A DNA stretch of 64,000 bases from Chitinophaga caseinilytica (GCF_038396765.1 NZ_CP150096.1:1533001-1597000), one strand, 5' to 3'; shown: positions 26,236-35,976, counted from the first letter of the stretch. Made by a program: numbers and translations. The notes: a model not told the origin generated them from the letters alone.

Positions 26236-27870
26236 ATGAAACACAGCAGTCTAGTAGCACTGGCCTTTATCCTTTTTGCCTGTAAAAGTAAGGAACCGGC
26301 GGACCTTCTCGTCCACAACGCCGTTATCTACACGGTGGATACCGGTTTCCGCGTGATGCAGGCCATGGCCGTTACCAATGGCAAGATCGTGGCCACAGGG
26401 CCGGAAAAGGAATTGATGGCAAGATTTTCCGCGAAAGAAGAGCTGGATGCCAAAGGCGGCACCATCGTTCCCGGGTTCAACGACGCGCACGCACATTTCC
26501 TCGGGTACGCATCTGCGCTGCGGACGGTAGACCTGACCGGCGCCAAAAGCTGGGACGAAGCCCTGGCACGGGTGCGCGACTTCGCCGCCAAAAATCCCAA
26601 AGGCTGGATCATCGGCCGGGGATGGGACCAGAACGACTGGCCCGTGAAAGTTTATCCCGATAAATCGGCCCTCGACCGCATGTTCCCCGACCGCCCGGTG
26701 TTCCTGGAGCGGGTAGACGGGCACGCCGTGCTGGTGAACCAGGCCGCCATCAAGCTCGCCGGCATCACGCCCGCTTCTACCGACGGCGGTGGTTCCGTGG
26801 AAGTGAAGAACGGCGCCATGACGGGCATCCTCATCGACAATGCCATTTTCGGTGTGTCGAAAGTGATCCCCGAAGCCGATACCGCGGCCGTGATCGCATC
26901 GATCCTGGCGGCGGAACGGAATTGCCTGGCCGCGGGGATCACCAGCATAACCGACTGCGGACTGTCGCTCCCGGAAATGCGCCTCCTCGAAAAACTCATC
27001 ACCACCAATCGCCTGAGCCTCAAACTGAACGTGATGCTGAGCGATTCCGAAGAAAATATCGACTGGATATTGAAGTATGGCCCTTATGAAAAGGGAAACC
27101 TCCTCGTGCGCAGCGTGAAATTTTATGGCGACGGTGCGCTCGGCTCGCGGGGCGCCTGCCTGAAACACGATTATGCCGATAAGCCGGGTTGGAAGGGGTT
27201 TTTACGGAAAGATTCCGCGTATTTCGCCGCCATGGCCGGACTGCTGGCCGGGTCGGATATCCAGATGTGTACACACGCGATCGGGGATTCCGCGAACAAA
27301 GTGATTCTGCAGGTGTATGCGAACGTGCTGAAAGGCCGGAACGACAAGCGTTGGCGCATCGAGCACGCGCAGGTGGTGGATTCCATCGACCGGCGGTATT
27401 TCGGGGATTACAGCATTATTCCGTCGGTGCAGCCGACCCATGCCACGTCAGACATGTATTGGGCGGAGGCGAGGTTGGGCGCTACGCGGGTGAAAACGGC
27501 CTACGCGTTCAAGGACTTGCTGAACCAGGTGACCTGGATGCCGCTGGGGACGGACTTTCCCGTAGAAAAGATCGATCCGTTGCGGACGTTCTATGCGGCG
27601 GTGGCGCGGAAAGATACGGCGGGTTATCCGGCCGGAGGGTTCCAGATGGAGAACGCGCTCAGCCGGCAGGAAGCCCTGAAAGGCATGACGCTCTGGGCGG
27701 CGCAGGGCTCGTTCGAAGAAGGGACGAAAGGGAGCCTGACCCCGGGAAAAGTGGCGGATTTCGTCATCCTCAGCCAGGATATTATAAAAGCAAAAGAAGA
27801 CCAGATACTCACCACGAGGATTTTAGCTACATTTATCAATGGTAAGCCACGTTACAAGACGCCGCAGTGA
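26236..27870 (+). CDS. Amidohydrolase family 3 lipoprotein (YtcJ-like)
   Basis: A 544-aa exported metal-dependent hydrolase: lipobox ILFAC (Cys16), then the composite beta domain (VHNAVIYTVDTGFRVMQAMAVTNGKIVATG), the HxH metal motif in NDAHAHF, further His in MCTHAIGDSAN and RIEHAQVVD, and the Asp in PLGTDFPVEKIDP. The C-terminal GKVADFVILSQD returns to the beta domain. Members of this family have little-known N-acyl or cyclic amide substrates. Sits 72 bases from ligA in a divergent arrangement. Confidence 0.85.
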   Translation: MKHSSLVALAFILFACKSKEPADLLVHNAVIYTVDTGFRVMQAMAVTNGKIVATGPEKELMARFSAKEELDAKGGTIVPGFNDAHAHFLGYASALRTVDLTGAKSWDEALARVRDFAAKNPKGWIIGRGWDQNDWPVKVYPDKSALDRMFPDRPVFLERVDGHAVLVNQAAIKLAGITPASTDGGGSVEVKNGAMTGILIDNAIFGVSKVIPEADTAAVIASILAAERNCLAAGITSITDCGLSLPEMRLLEKLITTNRLSLKLNVMLSDSEENIDWILKYGPYEKGNLLVRSVKFYGDGALGSRGACLKHDYADKPGWKGFLRKDSAYFAAMAGLLAGSDIQMCTHAIGDSANKVILQVYANVLKGRNDKRWRIEHAQVVDSIDRRYFGDYSIIPSVQPTHATSDMYWAEARLGATRVKTAYAFKDLLNQVTWMPLGTDFPVEKIDPLRTFYAAVARKDTAGYPAGGFQMENALSRQEALKGMTLWAAQGSFEEGTKGSLTPGKVADFVILSQDIIKAKEDQILTTRILATFINGKPRYKTPQ

Positions 27871-27909
27871 TGGCGCCGCGATTATTGACCATTCCACGAT
27901 TATGTAAGT

Positions 27910-28614
27910 ATGCACACCAAAAACATCAACACCCATCGCATCGAGATCCGGGATTATTTCATGGCGGCCATTTCGGTGGATTGCGTGATTTTCGGGTTCG
28001 ACGAAAACGAGTTAAAAGTATTGCTCATCAAATCCGACTTGAAGGAATACAAAGGCAAACCGTCTTTGCTGGGCGACATTGTGCATCCCGACGAAGACCT
28101 TGAAACCGCCGCGTACCGCGTATTGCGCGACCGAACCGGGCTGGAGAACGTGTATATGGAGCAGGTGCAGGCTTTTGGCGGGATCAACCGCCATCCTGCG
28201 GGGCGTGTGGTTACCATTGCGTTTTACTCGCTCGTCAATATCCAGCATTCGGAACTGAAGACGCAGGAAAACGAGCTGCACTGGCATTCCATGAAAGACA
28301 TAACAGACATGGCTTTCGATCATAAAGACATCCTCGATACCTGTTATCAGCGCCTCCAGGCCAAGGTGATCGATCAGCCGGTAGGCTTCAACCTGTTACC
28401 CAAAAAATTCTCCCTGCGCGATCTGCAGAACCTGTACGAAGCCATCCTCGACGTGAAGCTCGACCGCCGGAATTTCCGGAAAAAGTTCTTCGCGATGGAT
28501 TACCTGGTGGATTTGAACGAGGAGGAAAAGGATGTGCGCCATCGCCCGGCGAGGCTTTACAAGTTCAACCACGACAAATACAACCTGCACCACAAAAAGA
28601 ATCTCGGTTTTTGA
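27910..28614 (+). CDS. Nudix-type transcriptional regulator (NrtR/AraR-like)
   Basis: A 234-aa protein with an N-terminal Nudix fold (about residues 17-150) and a C-terminal winged-helix domain (FSLRDLQNLYEAILDVKLDRRNFRKKFF) as in the NrtR/AraR regulator family. The Nudix box should read G-x5-E-x7-REUxEE; here the REUxEE part is RVLRDRTGL, so the catalytic glutamates are gone and hydrolysis is unlikely. This supports a ligand-sensing repressor of sugar or cofactor genes. It starts 39 bases after the amidohydrolase. Its target is not proven; a palindrome at 28776-28792 downstream is one candidate. Confidence 0.82.
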   Translation: MHTKNINTHRIEIRDYFMAAISVDCVIFGFDENELKVLLIKSDLKEYKGKPSLLGDIVHPDEDLETAAYRVLRDRTGLENVYMEQVQAFGGINRHPAGRVVTIAFYSLVNIQHSELKTQENELHWHSMKDITDMAFDHKDILDTCYQRLQAKVIDQPVGFNLLPKKFSLRDLQNLYEAILDVKLDRRNFRKKFFAMDYLVDLNEEEKDVRHRPARLYKFNHDKYNLHHKKNLGF

Positions 28615-28775
28615 TAGGATTTTAACCTTCGAGGTAAGAAATTTAGCTGGCTTCAAATCCTTTATGGTAAAGGGTTTGATATAGGGAATCCCATGCCCTT
28701 GGGATACTCTTAAATGTGTATATTTTTCAGAATTCCGGCGAAAAAATTGTTTTTTAACAAAGTTTTAATTAAGAT

Positions 28776-28792
28776 TGTGTACGATATACACA
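28776..28792. promoter_or_regulatory. Inverted repeat, possible operator
   Basis: TGTGTA-N5-TACACA, a 17-base dyad in AT-rich DNA between the Nudix regulator and icmF. Its size suits a dimeric winged-helix protein. Binding is not shown. Confidence 0.4.
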
Positions 28793-28991
28793 CTATAACG
28801 GAGAGGGGTGTTATCGAAGCCAATAGCGACCAATTTCTGAATCCAGATATTTAATCAACAGACGATATTTCAGGAGAACCCGAGCGAAAGCCATCAAGCC
28901 ATTCAGCGCCTTCATGGGGCGTTTGTCATCTGATTATATTGCATTTTATCAAATTCCACGTTGTGATGCAGGACAAATATGTCTTTCATTA

Positions 28992-29024
28992 AACAGGCTG
29001 TTCCATCCCGGACAGCCTGTTTTC
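28992..29024 (+). terminator. Hairpin terminator in the icmF upstream region
   Basis: Perfect 10-bp stem AACAGGCTGT/ACAGCCTGTT with a 10-base loop followed by TTTCATTTT. No recognised gene precedes it. Confidence 0.65.
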
Positions 29025-29238
29025 ATTTTACCCACTCGTTTGTGTGTTGCTGGTCGGCCGTTAAACGCTGTGAAAAATTCAGTTGCAAGGGGTTGCAGTT
29101 GAAAATTTTTTAATGAAAGGTGGATATGCCTTTCAATGTTCCAAATTCCTTCTCCGCCGCAGCCTCAGCCGCTATTTTCGTAACTTGCATGTTTCCCCCG
29201 GGCGCAAGCCGCGCCAGGCACAAGAAGATTTGTCAAAC

Positions 29239-32200
29239 ATGACTTATACACCGAACAACAAAATCAGGATTGTAACCGCAGCGGCCCTGTTCGACGGGCA
29301 CGATGCGGCCATCAACATTATGCGCCGCATCATGCAGGGCACCGGCGCCGAAGTGATCCACCTGGGGCATAACCGCTCCGCCGCCGAAATCGTGGACTGC
29401 GCCATCCAGGAAGATGCGCAGGGCATCGCGGTAACGTCGTACCAGGGCGGGCACATCGAGTTCTTCAAGTACATGTATGACCTGCTCAAGGAAAAAGGCT
29501 GCGGCCACATCCGGATCTTCGGCGGCGGCGGCGGCACCATCCTCCCCTCCGAAATCGATGAGCTGCACGCCTATGGCATCGCCAGGATTTATAGTCCGGA
29601 CGATGGCCGGAAGTTCGGGCTCGCCGGCATGATCGAAGACGTCATCCGTCAGTGCGATTTCGAAACGGTGGAAAAAGGTAAATGGAAGCTGGACGCCGCG
29701 AAACTCCGGCATTTCGACTCCCCCGAAATCGCGAAAGCCATCACTTACGCAGAAAATTTCGCGCTGAACGGCCAGCAGGAAGACCTGAAGATCATGGCCA
29801 ACCGCACCGTGCCCGTGCTCGGCATCACCGGAACGGGCGGCGCCGGGAAATCCAGTGTAACGGATGAACTGGTGCGCCGCTTCCTGCGGACCTACACCGA
29901 TAAAACCATCGCCGTTATTTCCGTAGACCCGTCCAAAAAGAAAACGGGCGGCGCACTGCTGGGAGACCGGATCCGGATGAACTCCATCCATCACCCCCGC
30001 GCCTACATGCGATCGCTCGCCACGCGCGAAAGCGATAAAGCCATCAGCCTCCACATCCAGGAAGCCATCGATATCTGCAAAGCCGCCGCATTCGATTTTA
30101 TCATCCTCGAAACCTCCGGCATCGGCCAGAGCGATACCGCCATCGTCGATTACTGCGACGTAGCGTTATATGTGATGACCCCCGAATACGGCGCCGCTTC
30201 CCAGCTGGAGAAAATCAACATGCTGGATTACGCCGATCTCATCTGCATCAACAAATTCGATAAAGCCGGCGCGCTCGATGCCCTGCACGACGTGCGCAAA
30301 CAATATAAGCGCAACAATGGTTTGTGGGACGCCAAAGACGAAGACCTCCCGGTAGTAGGTACCATCGCTTCGCAGTTCAACGACCCCGGCGTGAACCAGC
30401 TCTTCGGCCGGCTCATGCACCGGATCGTGGAAAAAACCGGGACGCACTTCGGGGAAGATAAACCCGATAAACCCGTGACCGCCACATCCACCAAATCCCT
30501 CATCATCCCGCCCGCCCGCGTCCGCTACCTGTCCGAAATCGCGACGGCGAATGGGGAATATAACGAATGGGTGACCGAACAATGCGCCCTCGCCACGCAG
30601 TGGTACCAACTCGCCGGCGTTCTCAAAACACCCGGCCTCAAACATGCCGCCGAACTGGAAGAAATCAGCCAGCACGTGCAGCAGAGGATCGCACCGGAAT
30701 GCAAAGCCCTCATCGATGGCTGGCCCGCGCTGGTAGCGAAGTTCAAAGCCGATTACTATGAGTTCCAGGTGCGGGACAAAGTCATCAAACTGCCGCTTTT
30801 CAGTGAAAGCCTCAGCCATACCCGCATCCCGAAAGTGTCGCTGCCGAATTACAACGACTGGGGAGATATCCTCCGCTGGCAGCTCACCGAAAACCTCCCC
30901 GGAGAATTCCCTTACGCAGCGGGCGTGTTCCCGCTGAAGCGCGAAGGCGAAGACCCCACGCGGATGTTCGCCGGCGAAGGCGGGCCCGAGCGCACCAATA
31001 AAAGGTTTCACTACGTTTCGGTAGACCAGCCGGCCAAACGCCTGTCTACCGCATTCGACAGCGTTACGCTCTACGGCGAAGACCCCGCCTATCGCCCGGA
31101 TATTTACGGGAAGATCGGGAACAGCGGCGTGAGCATCGCTTCGGTAGACGATGCCAAGAAACTCTACTCCGGCTTCGACCTCTGCGATCCCAAGACCTCC
31201 GTGTCTATGACGATCAACGGTCCTGCCCCGATTTTGCTCGCGTTTTTCATGAACGCCGCCATCGACCAGGAGTGTGAGAAATACATCGTGAAAGAAGGGC
31301 TCCAGGAAAAAGTGGAGGCCATCATCAAAAAGAAATTCAAAGATCACCCGCTTCCCAGATACAATGGCGAGCTGCCCCACGGCAACGATGGGCTGGGCCT
31401 GCGTTTGCTGGGGATTTCCGGCAGCGATGTGCTGGAGCCGGAAGTATATGCAAAGATCAGGGCGTATGCGCTCAGTACCGTCCGCGGTACGGTGCAGGCC
31501 GATATTCTGAAGGAAGACCAGGCGCAGAATACCTGCATTTTCTCCACGGAATTTGCCCTGAAGCTGATGGGCGACGTGCAGGAGTATTTCATCCGCGAGA
31601 AAGTCCGCAACTTCTATTCGGTGAGCATTTCGGGGTATCATATCGCGGAAGCCGGCGCCAATCCTATTACGCAGCTCGCGTTCACGCTGGCCAACGGTTT
31701 CACGTACGTGGAATATTACCTGAGCCGCGGCATGAACATCGACGATTTCGCGCCCAACCTGTCTTTCTTCTTCAGCAACGGCATGGACCCCGAATACGCC
31801 GTGATAGGCCGTGTGGCCCGGCGCATCTGGGCAAAGGCCATCAAGTATAAATACAAGGGGAACGATCGCTCGCAGAAACTGAAATATCATATCCAGACGT
31901 CGGGCCGCAGTTTGCACGCGCAGGAGATCGACTTCAACGATATCCGTACTACGCTGCAGGCGCTCTACGCCATTTACGACAACTGTAATTCCCTCCACAC
32001 CAACGCGTACGACGAAGCCATTACCACGCCCACCGAAGAAAGCGTGCGCCGAGCCATGGCCATTCAGCTCATCATCAACCGCGAACTGGGAACGGCGAAG
32101 AACGAAAACCCCAACCAGGGAAGCTTCTTCGTGGAAGAGCTGACAGATCTCGTGGAAGAGGCCGTGCTGGCGGAATTCAACCGCATCACCGAGCGCGGCG

Positions 32201-32583
32201 GCGTACTGGGCGCCATGGAAAGGATGTACCAGCGCAACAAAATCCAGGAAGAAAGCCTGTATTACGAATCGCTGAAACATTCCGGCGAGTTTCCCATCAT
32301 CGGTGTAAATACCTTCCTCAATAAAAACGGCTCGCCCACGATCATTCCGGCGGAAGTGATCCGTTCCACCACGGAGGAGAAGGAATACCAGATCAATGCG
32401 CTGAACGCTTTCCAGGAAAGGCATTCGGCCGATGGTGAAGCGCAGCTGAAGAAACTCCAGGAAGTGGCGGTACAGAACGGCAACCTGTTCGCGCAGCTCA
32501 TGGAAACCGTGAAATACTGTACCCTCGGGCAGATCACCCACGCGCTGTACGAAGTGGGCGGGCAGTATCGCAGGAATATGTAG
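29239..32583 (+). CDS. icmF: Fused isobutyryl-CoA mutase IcmF
   Basis: A 1114-aa B12-dependent mutase fused with its chaperone. Order: B12-binding domain (about 8-140, DGHDAA with the axial His21, then GGGGG), MeaB-type G-protein domain (about 190-400, Walker [10 protein letters not shown] near 198-206), and the CoA-mutase TIM barrel. Two barrel residues argue for isobutyryl- rather than methylmalonyl-CoA: Phe in RMFAGEGG (Tyr in methylmalonyl-CoA mutase) and Gln in QAQNTCIF (Arg there). The enzyme interconverts isobutyryl- and n-butyryl-CoA using AdoCbl. ATG 29239 is the conserved start ([10 protein letters not shown]). Monocistronic with a strong terminator. Confidence 0.92.
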   Translation: MTYTPNNKIRIVTAAALFDGHDAAINIMRRIMQGTGAEVIHLGHNRSAAEIVDCAIQEDAQGIAVTSYQGGHIEFFKYMYDLLKEKGCGHIRIFGGGGGTILPSEIDELHAYGIARIYSPDDGRKFGLAGMIEDVIRQCDFETVEKGKWKLDAAKLRHFDSPEIAKAITYAENFALNGQQEDLKIMANRTVPVLGITGTGGAGKSSVTDELVRRFLRTYTDKTIAVISVDPSKKKTGGALLGDRIRMNSIHHPRAYMRSLATRESDKAISLHIQEAIDICKAAAFDFIILETSGIGQSDTAIVDYCDVALYVMTPEYGAASQLEKINMLDYADLICINKFDKAGALDALHDVRKQYKRNNGLWDAKDEDLPVVGTIASQFNDPGVNQLFGRLMHRIVEKTGTHFGEDKPDKPVTATSTKSLIIPPARVRYLSEIATANGEYNEWVTEQCALATQWYQLAGVLKTPGLKHAAELEEISQHVQQRIAPECKALIDGWPALVAKFKADYYEFQVRDKVIKLPLFSESLSHTRIPKVSLPNYNDWGDILRWQLTENLPGEFPYAAGVFPLKREGEDPTRMFAGEGGPERTNKRFHYVSVDQPAKRLSTAFDSVTLYGEDPAYRPDIYGKIGNSGVSIASVDDAKKLYSGFDLCDPKTSVSMTINGPAPILLAFFMNAAIDQECEKYIVKEGLQEKVEAIIKKKFKDHPLPRYNGELPHGNDGLGLRLLGISGSDVLEPEVYAKIRAYALSTVRGTVQADILKEDQAQNTCIFSTEFALKLMGDVQEYFIREKVRNFYSVSISGYHIAEAGANPITQLAFTLANGFTYVEYYLSRGMNIDDFAPNLSFFFSNGMDPEYAVIGRVARRIWAKAIKYKYKGNDRSQKLKYHIQTSGRSLHAQEIDFNDIRTTLQALYAIYDNCNSLHTNAYDEAITTPTEESVRRAMAIQLIINRELGTAKNENPNQGSFFVEELTDLVEEAVLAEFNRITERGGVLGAMERMYQRNKIQEESLYYESLKHSGEFPIIGVNTFLNKNGSPTIIPAEVIRSTTEEKEYQINALNAFQERHSADGEAQLKKLQEVAVQNGNLFAQLMETVKYCTLGQITHALYEVGGQYRRNM

Positions 32584-32604
32584 ATAGCATCTTCAAATCA
32601 TCAT

Positions 32605-32638
32605 AAAAAAGCACGACCGGTTTGGCCGTGCTTTTTTA
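32605..32638 (+). terminator. Terminator after icmF
   Basis: AAAAAAGCACGACC paired with GGCCGTGCTTTTTT (one mismatch), short loop, T run. Confidence 0.85.
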
Positions 32639-32685
32639 TTGGGGCCGTTTTGATATTTGATTCGCTTCTATCGTATCTTGCCGGC

Positions 32686-34467
32686 ATGCAAACGGCCATC
32701 ACATACCAGCAAAGGATAGACGAAATCACCCTCCGATTCCGGCAAACGGACGCCCAGTTGAAGCAGCTCAGCTTCATCAGGCTGCTGGCGTTCGCGGGTA
32801 TCCTTTACACGGGTATCCAGTACTTCCGGCAGGGCTTTTATTGGCCCTGGCTGCTGGGCGCCTTCGTGCTCGTTTGCGGGTTCATCTGGAGCCTGGCGCG
32901 GTATCAGAAAGGGAAAGACCATCGGGCTTATCTGAAAGAGCTGCTTTCCCTCAATGAAAAAGAACTGAAACTGGTGACCGGCGGCGGTGCGGATTTTGAA
33001 GATGGCGAAGCGTTTATCGACGATCAGCATGATTTTTCCGGCGACCTGGATGTGTTCGGGCCCTCGTCGCTGTACCAGCATATCAACCGCACCGGTACGC
33101 TGTCGGGCAAAACGCGATTGGCCAACTGGCTGAGATCTCCCCTGCAATCCGCCGAAGCGATCCGCGAAGTGCAGGCCGCAGTGCAGGAGCTGAGCCCCAG
33201 GATCGGGTTCCGGCAGGATTTTGCGGCGCATGCCCGGCTGGCGAACGAGTCTCCGCGCGACATGGAGGAGATCCGCCTGTGGAAATCCGCGCCCATGGAG
33301 TTCGTGCACCGGAAAGGATTGCGGATCGCGGCATACGTGATGCCGGCGCTCGTTTTGGGCGGTATTGTATATTATGGGATCACCGGTGTATATATCTGGA
33401 TGTTGCTCGCGCTGTTCGTGAACTGGGGGATTTTGCTCATGAACGTCAAGAAAGTGAATGCCCAGCACATCCTGGTGTCCAATAAAGAAAAGGTGTTGGC
33501 GAAATTCGCAGTGCTGCTGCGGATGATCGGAGCGGAAAACTGGAATGGCGTACCCTGGCTGGAAGCGCGCAAGCGTACCGCTACGGATGCCGACCGTTCG
33601 CTCCATGCCCTCGCGCGCGTGAGCAACGCGCTCGACCAGCGGATGAACCTGCTGGTGGGGATCGTGCTGAATTCGGTCATGCTGTACGACATTCACTGCA
33701 TGTTCCGCCTGGAACGCTGGAAGGAAAGGCATCGCGGTGATATGGACGAATGGCTGGACGCGATCGCGCTTATGGAAACGGCCAATAGTCTTGCCACATT
33801 TACTTTCAACCATCCCGATTATATTTTCCCGGAAGTGGGTGGCGGGATGAGTGGTACCGGTGGAGAAGGGATCGGTCATCCGCTGATCCCCGAAAGTGAA
33901 TGCGTGAAAAACGACTGGAGCATCGCGGGGAAAGAACAATGCCACATCGTGACGGGGTCGAACATGAGCGGAAAAAGCACTTTCCTGCGGAGCGTGGGTG
34001 TGAACTGGCTGCTGGCGATGACCGGTGCGCCGGTGTGTGCGGTGAAATTCCGGTGTCACCCGTTGCGGATCATGACGTCTATGCGGATCAAGGATTCCAT
34101 CGCGCGGCATACTTCGTATTTCCAGGCGGAGCTGCAGCGGCTGCAACGCATTATCGATGTATTGAAAAGCGGGGAGGAAGTGTTCATCATCCTCGACGAA
34201 ATCCTCAAAGGCACGAATTCCGAAGATAAACTGACGGGCTCCCGCGAGCTGGTGAAGCATTTCCTGCAGTTCCGCTGCGCGGGGATGATCGCCACGCACG
34301 ACCTGGAGCTGGGGGCGCTGGAAGCGGAGTGCCCCGGGCAGGTGCGCAACTACTGTTTCGAAAGTAGTCTCGATAATGGAAAACTGCATTTCGATTACAC
34401 GATGCGGCCCGGCATCGCGCGGAATAAAAACGCGACTTTCCTCATGCGGCAGATGGGCATTATATAA
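32686..34467 (+). CDS. MutS-like ATPase with membrane helices
   Basis: A 593-aa protein whose last ~200 residues are a MutS-family ATPase: Walker A GSNMSGKSTFL (about 424-434), Walker B IILDEILKGTNS and TSMRIKDSIARHTSYFQAEL between them, then MIATHDLELG. The N-terminal half has no mismatch-binding domain; it carries two pairs of hydrophobic segments (about residues 27-68 and 205-245) consistent with membrane anchoring. Relatives are annotated only as MutS-related in Bacteroidota; a role in mismatch repair is therefore doubtful. ATG 32686 preferred over TTG 32650; a TTTG-N21-TATCTTG element at 32649-32680 fits a start there. Confidence 0.8.
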   Translation: MQTAITYQQRIDEITLRFRQTDAQLKQLSFIRLLAFAGILYTGIQYFRQGFYWPWLLGAFVLVCGFIWSLARYQKGKDHRAYLKELLSLNEKELKLVTGGGADFEDGEAFIDDQHDFSGDLDVFGPSSLYQHINRTGTLSGKTRLANWLRSPLQSAEAIREVQAAVQELSPRIGFRQDFAAHARLANESPRDMEEIRLWKSAPMEFVHRKGLRIAAYVMPALVLGGIVYYGITGVYIWMLLALFVNWGILLMNVKKVNAQHILVSNKEKVLAKFAVLLRMIGAENWNGVPWLEARKRTATDADRSLHALARVSNALDQRMNLLVGIVLNSVMLYDIHCMFRLERWKERHRGDMDEWLDAIALMETANSLATFTFNHPDYIFPEVGGGMSGTGGEGIGHPLIPESECVKNDWSIAGKEQCHIVTGSNMSGKSTFLRSVGVNWLLAMTGAPVCAVKFRCHPLRIMTSMRIKDSIARHTSYFQAELQRLQRIIDVLKSGEEVFIILDEILKGTNSEDKLTGSRELVKHFLQFRCAGMIATHDLELGALEAECPGQVRNYCFESSLDNGKLHFDYTMRPGIARNKNATFLMRQMGII

Positions 34468-34470
34468 ATT

Positions 34471-34515
34471 TTTGTTGTACTAATAAAATTAGTATTTTTA
34501 CTAAAATTATTAGTG
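34471..34515 (+). promoter_or_regulatory. Promoter with two palindromic operators
   Basis: TTTG at 34471-34474 and a -7-like TATTTTTA at 34493-34500 are 18 bases apart. Two 17-base dyads overlap them: TACTAAT-AAA-ATTAGTA at 34478-34494 and TACTAA-AATTA-TTAGTG at 34499-34515. Their starts are 21 bases apart, two helical turns, so two dimers would sit on one face of the DNA and block the promoter. The second dyad ends 3 bases before the radical SAM ATG. Confidence 0.6.
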
Positions 34516-34518
34516 TAT

Positions 34519-35601
34519 ATGACGCTCCCGTTCAGCGATACACCCGCTTCATTCCCATACTATAAAGGCCGCGGCGCCCAGGTGAACCCTAAGAACAAAT
34601 ACCTGGCGGAAGAGTACGCGCAGGAACATCCGGAAGGCATCGACGAATGGTGGCAGGCGGACGTTCCCACGCAGATCTTCGAAGAAAACGCGAAAACGCT
34701 CGTGAATAAGGTAGACAGTCCGGATGTGGGCATGTGGTACTCAATGAACCCTTACCAGGGCTGCGAGCACGGCTGCATTTACTGTTATGCCCGGAACTCG
34801 CACCAGTTCTGGGGTTTCAGTGCCGGGCTGGATTTCGAGCGGAAGATCGTCGCCAAAACGAATGCGCCGGAGTTGCTCCGCAAGTTCCTCAATAATAAGA
34901 ACTGGGTCCCGAGGCCGGTATCCCTTTCCGGGAATACGGACTGTTACCAGCCGCTGGAGCGCAAAATGTGGCTGACGCGGCAGTGCCTCGAAGTGGCCTG
35001 GGAGTATCGCCAGCCGGTGGGGATCATCACGAAAAATGCGCTGGTGCTGCGGGACAAGTACATCCTGCAGAAAATGGCGGAGCATCAGCTCATTTGTGTG
35101 TATGTGAGCCTGACGACGTTGCAGGAAGACCTTCGCCAGAAGATGGAACCGCGGACGGCCACGGCCGTGCAGCGCCTGAAGGTGATCCGGGAGTTGTCGG
35201 AACTGGGGGTTCCGGTGGGCGTGATGACGGCGCCCATCATTCCGGGGCTGAACGATCACGAAATCCCCCGGTTGCTGGAACAGGCGGCGGAAAATGGCGC
35301 GAAGTACGCGGGGTACACGGTGGTTCGCCTGAACGATGCCGTGAAGATCATTTTCAAGGATTGGCTGCAGAAGAATTTCCCAGACCGGTCAGACAAGGTG
35401 TGGCACATGATCGAAGGGCTTCACGGCGGCGAAGTGAATGATAGCCAGTTTGGCCGCAGGATGCGCGGCGACGGGAACCTGGCAGACATCATCCGCCAGC
35501 AGTTCAGGGTGCAAACGAAGCGCCTGGGCATGAACCAGGAGAAATTCGAGTTCAATACGAGCCTGTTCGCCCGGCCTACGAACCAGTTGAAACTGTTTTG
35601 A
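34519..35601 (+). CDS. Radical SAM protein, PA0069 family
   Basis: A 360-aa radical S-adenosylmethionine protein. The iron-sulfur motif CEHGCIYCYAR (Cys-x3-Cys-x2-Cys) is near residue 85-92 in MNPYQGCEHGCIYCYARNSHQFWGF, the PA0069 (Rv2578c-like) family signature; later landmarks are SGNTDCYQPLE and APIIPGLNDHEIP. The reaction is unknown for this family; no substrate gene lies alongside. GTG 34513 is possible, but ATG 34519 is used. The promoter region carries a striking double palindrome, so expression is probably repressor-controlled. Confidence 0.88.
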   Translation: MTLPFSDTPASFPYYKGRGAQVNPKNKYLAEEYAQEHPEGIDEWWQADVPTQIFEENAKTLVNKVDSPDVGMWYSMNPYQGCEHGCIYCYARNSHQFWGFSAGLDFERKIVAKTNAPELLRKFLNNKNWVPRPVSLSGNTDCYQPLERKMWLTRQCLEVAWEYRQPVGIITKNALVLRDKYILQKMAEHQLICVYVSLTTLQEDLRQKMEPRTATAVQRLKVIRELSELGVPVGVMTAPIIPGLNDHEIPRLLEQAAENGAKYAGYTVVRLNDAVKIIFKDWLQKNFPDRSDKVWHMIEGLHGGEVNDSQFGRRMRGDGNLADIIRQQFRVQTKRLGMNQEKFEFNTSLFARPTNQLKLF

Positions 35602-35976
35602 GGGGAGGTGCCGTTGGCTTATGCTTCTTGGCCAGTTATCCTTGCAAATCGAAAGTTGAATGTTCGATTTACAAGGATAAATGGGCTTTTTGCCTAACAA
35701 GATTGTGCTAGCGACGATTTATTATCAATCAGTTTGACATAAGAACCAGCATGTCCATTTTATCCAGCCAAAATTAATTTCGATGTCTGGATGACCACCA
35801 AGGTCCAAAGAAGAATCAGCAAAATTCTCAATGGCGGAACAATGCCAGAGCGTATGGATCCTTCAAGACGGAATGATACGCAATTCATAAAGAAATAACC
35901 CGCTGGGAAGTGCGGATGAGGGTCTAATATATAGTTATTTTTACTATCTTTAATCCCCTCATACCTGTAAAATAAC
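35602..35976. other. Intergenic stretch with a long inverted repeat
   Basis: 375 bases with no recognisable gene. The left part holds an 18-bp inverted repeat (35636-35680). The right part is AT-rich; TATCTTTA at 35945-35952 is a -7-like element 24 bases before the next ATG. A minus-strand open frame here has a hydrophobic end but no family features. Confidence 0.45.
35636..35690. terminator. 18-bp inverted repeat, terminator-like
   Basis: TTATCCTTGCAAATCGAA pairs with TTCGATTTACAAGGATAA (one mismatch) across a 9-base loop, followed by GGGCTTTTT. The stem is longer and more AT-rich than the other terminators in the window. Confidence 0.5.

Larger units (their letters stand above)
28615..29238 (+). 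promoter_or_regulatory. Long leader region before icmF
   Basis: A 624-base stretch without a convincing gene. It holds an inverted repeat at 28776-28792 (TGTGTA, 5-base spacer, TACACA), a terminator at 28992-29024 and AT-rich DNA. The AdoCbl riboswitch signature was looked for and not recognised. The terminator ahead of icmF leaves room for either a short independent transcript or an attenuated leader. A frame running into icmF from 29083 lacks a conserved extension. Confidence 0.45.

Noticed and set aside
28615..29238. Cobalamin riboswitch upstream of icmF
   Set aside because: The B12-box and long AdoCbl riboswitch sequence pattern are not recognised. Only a plain hairpin is visible.
30166..32541. 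791-codon open frame on the minus strand
   Set aside because: Mirrors the icmF coding frame; no recognisable motif.
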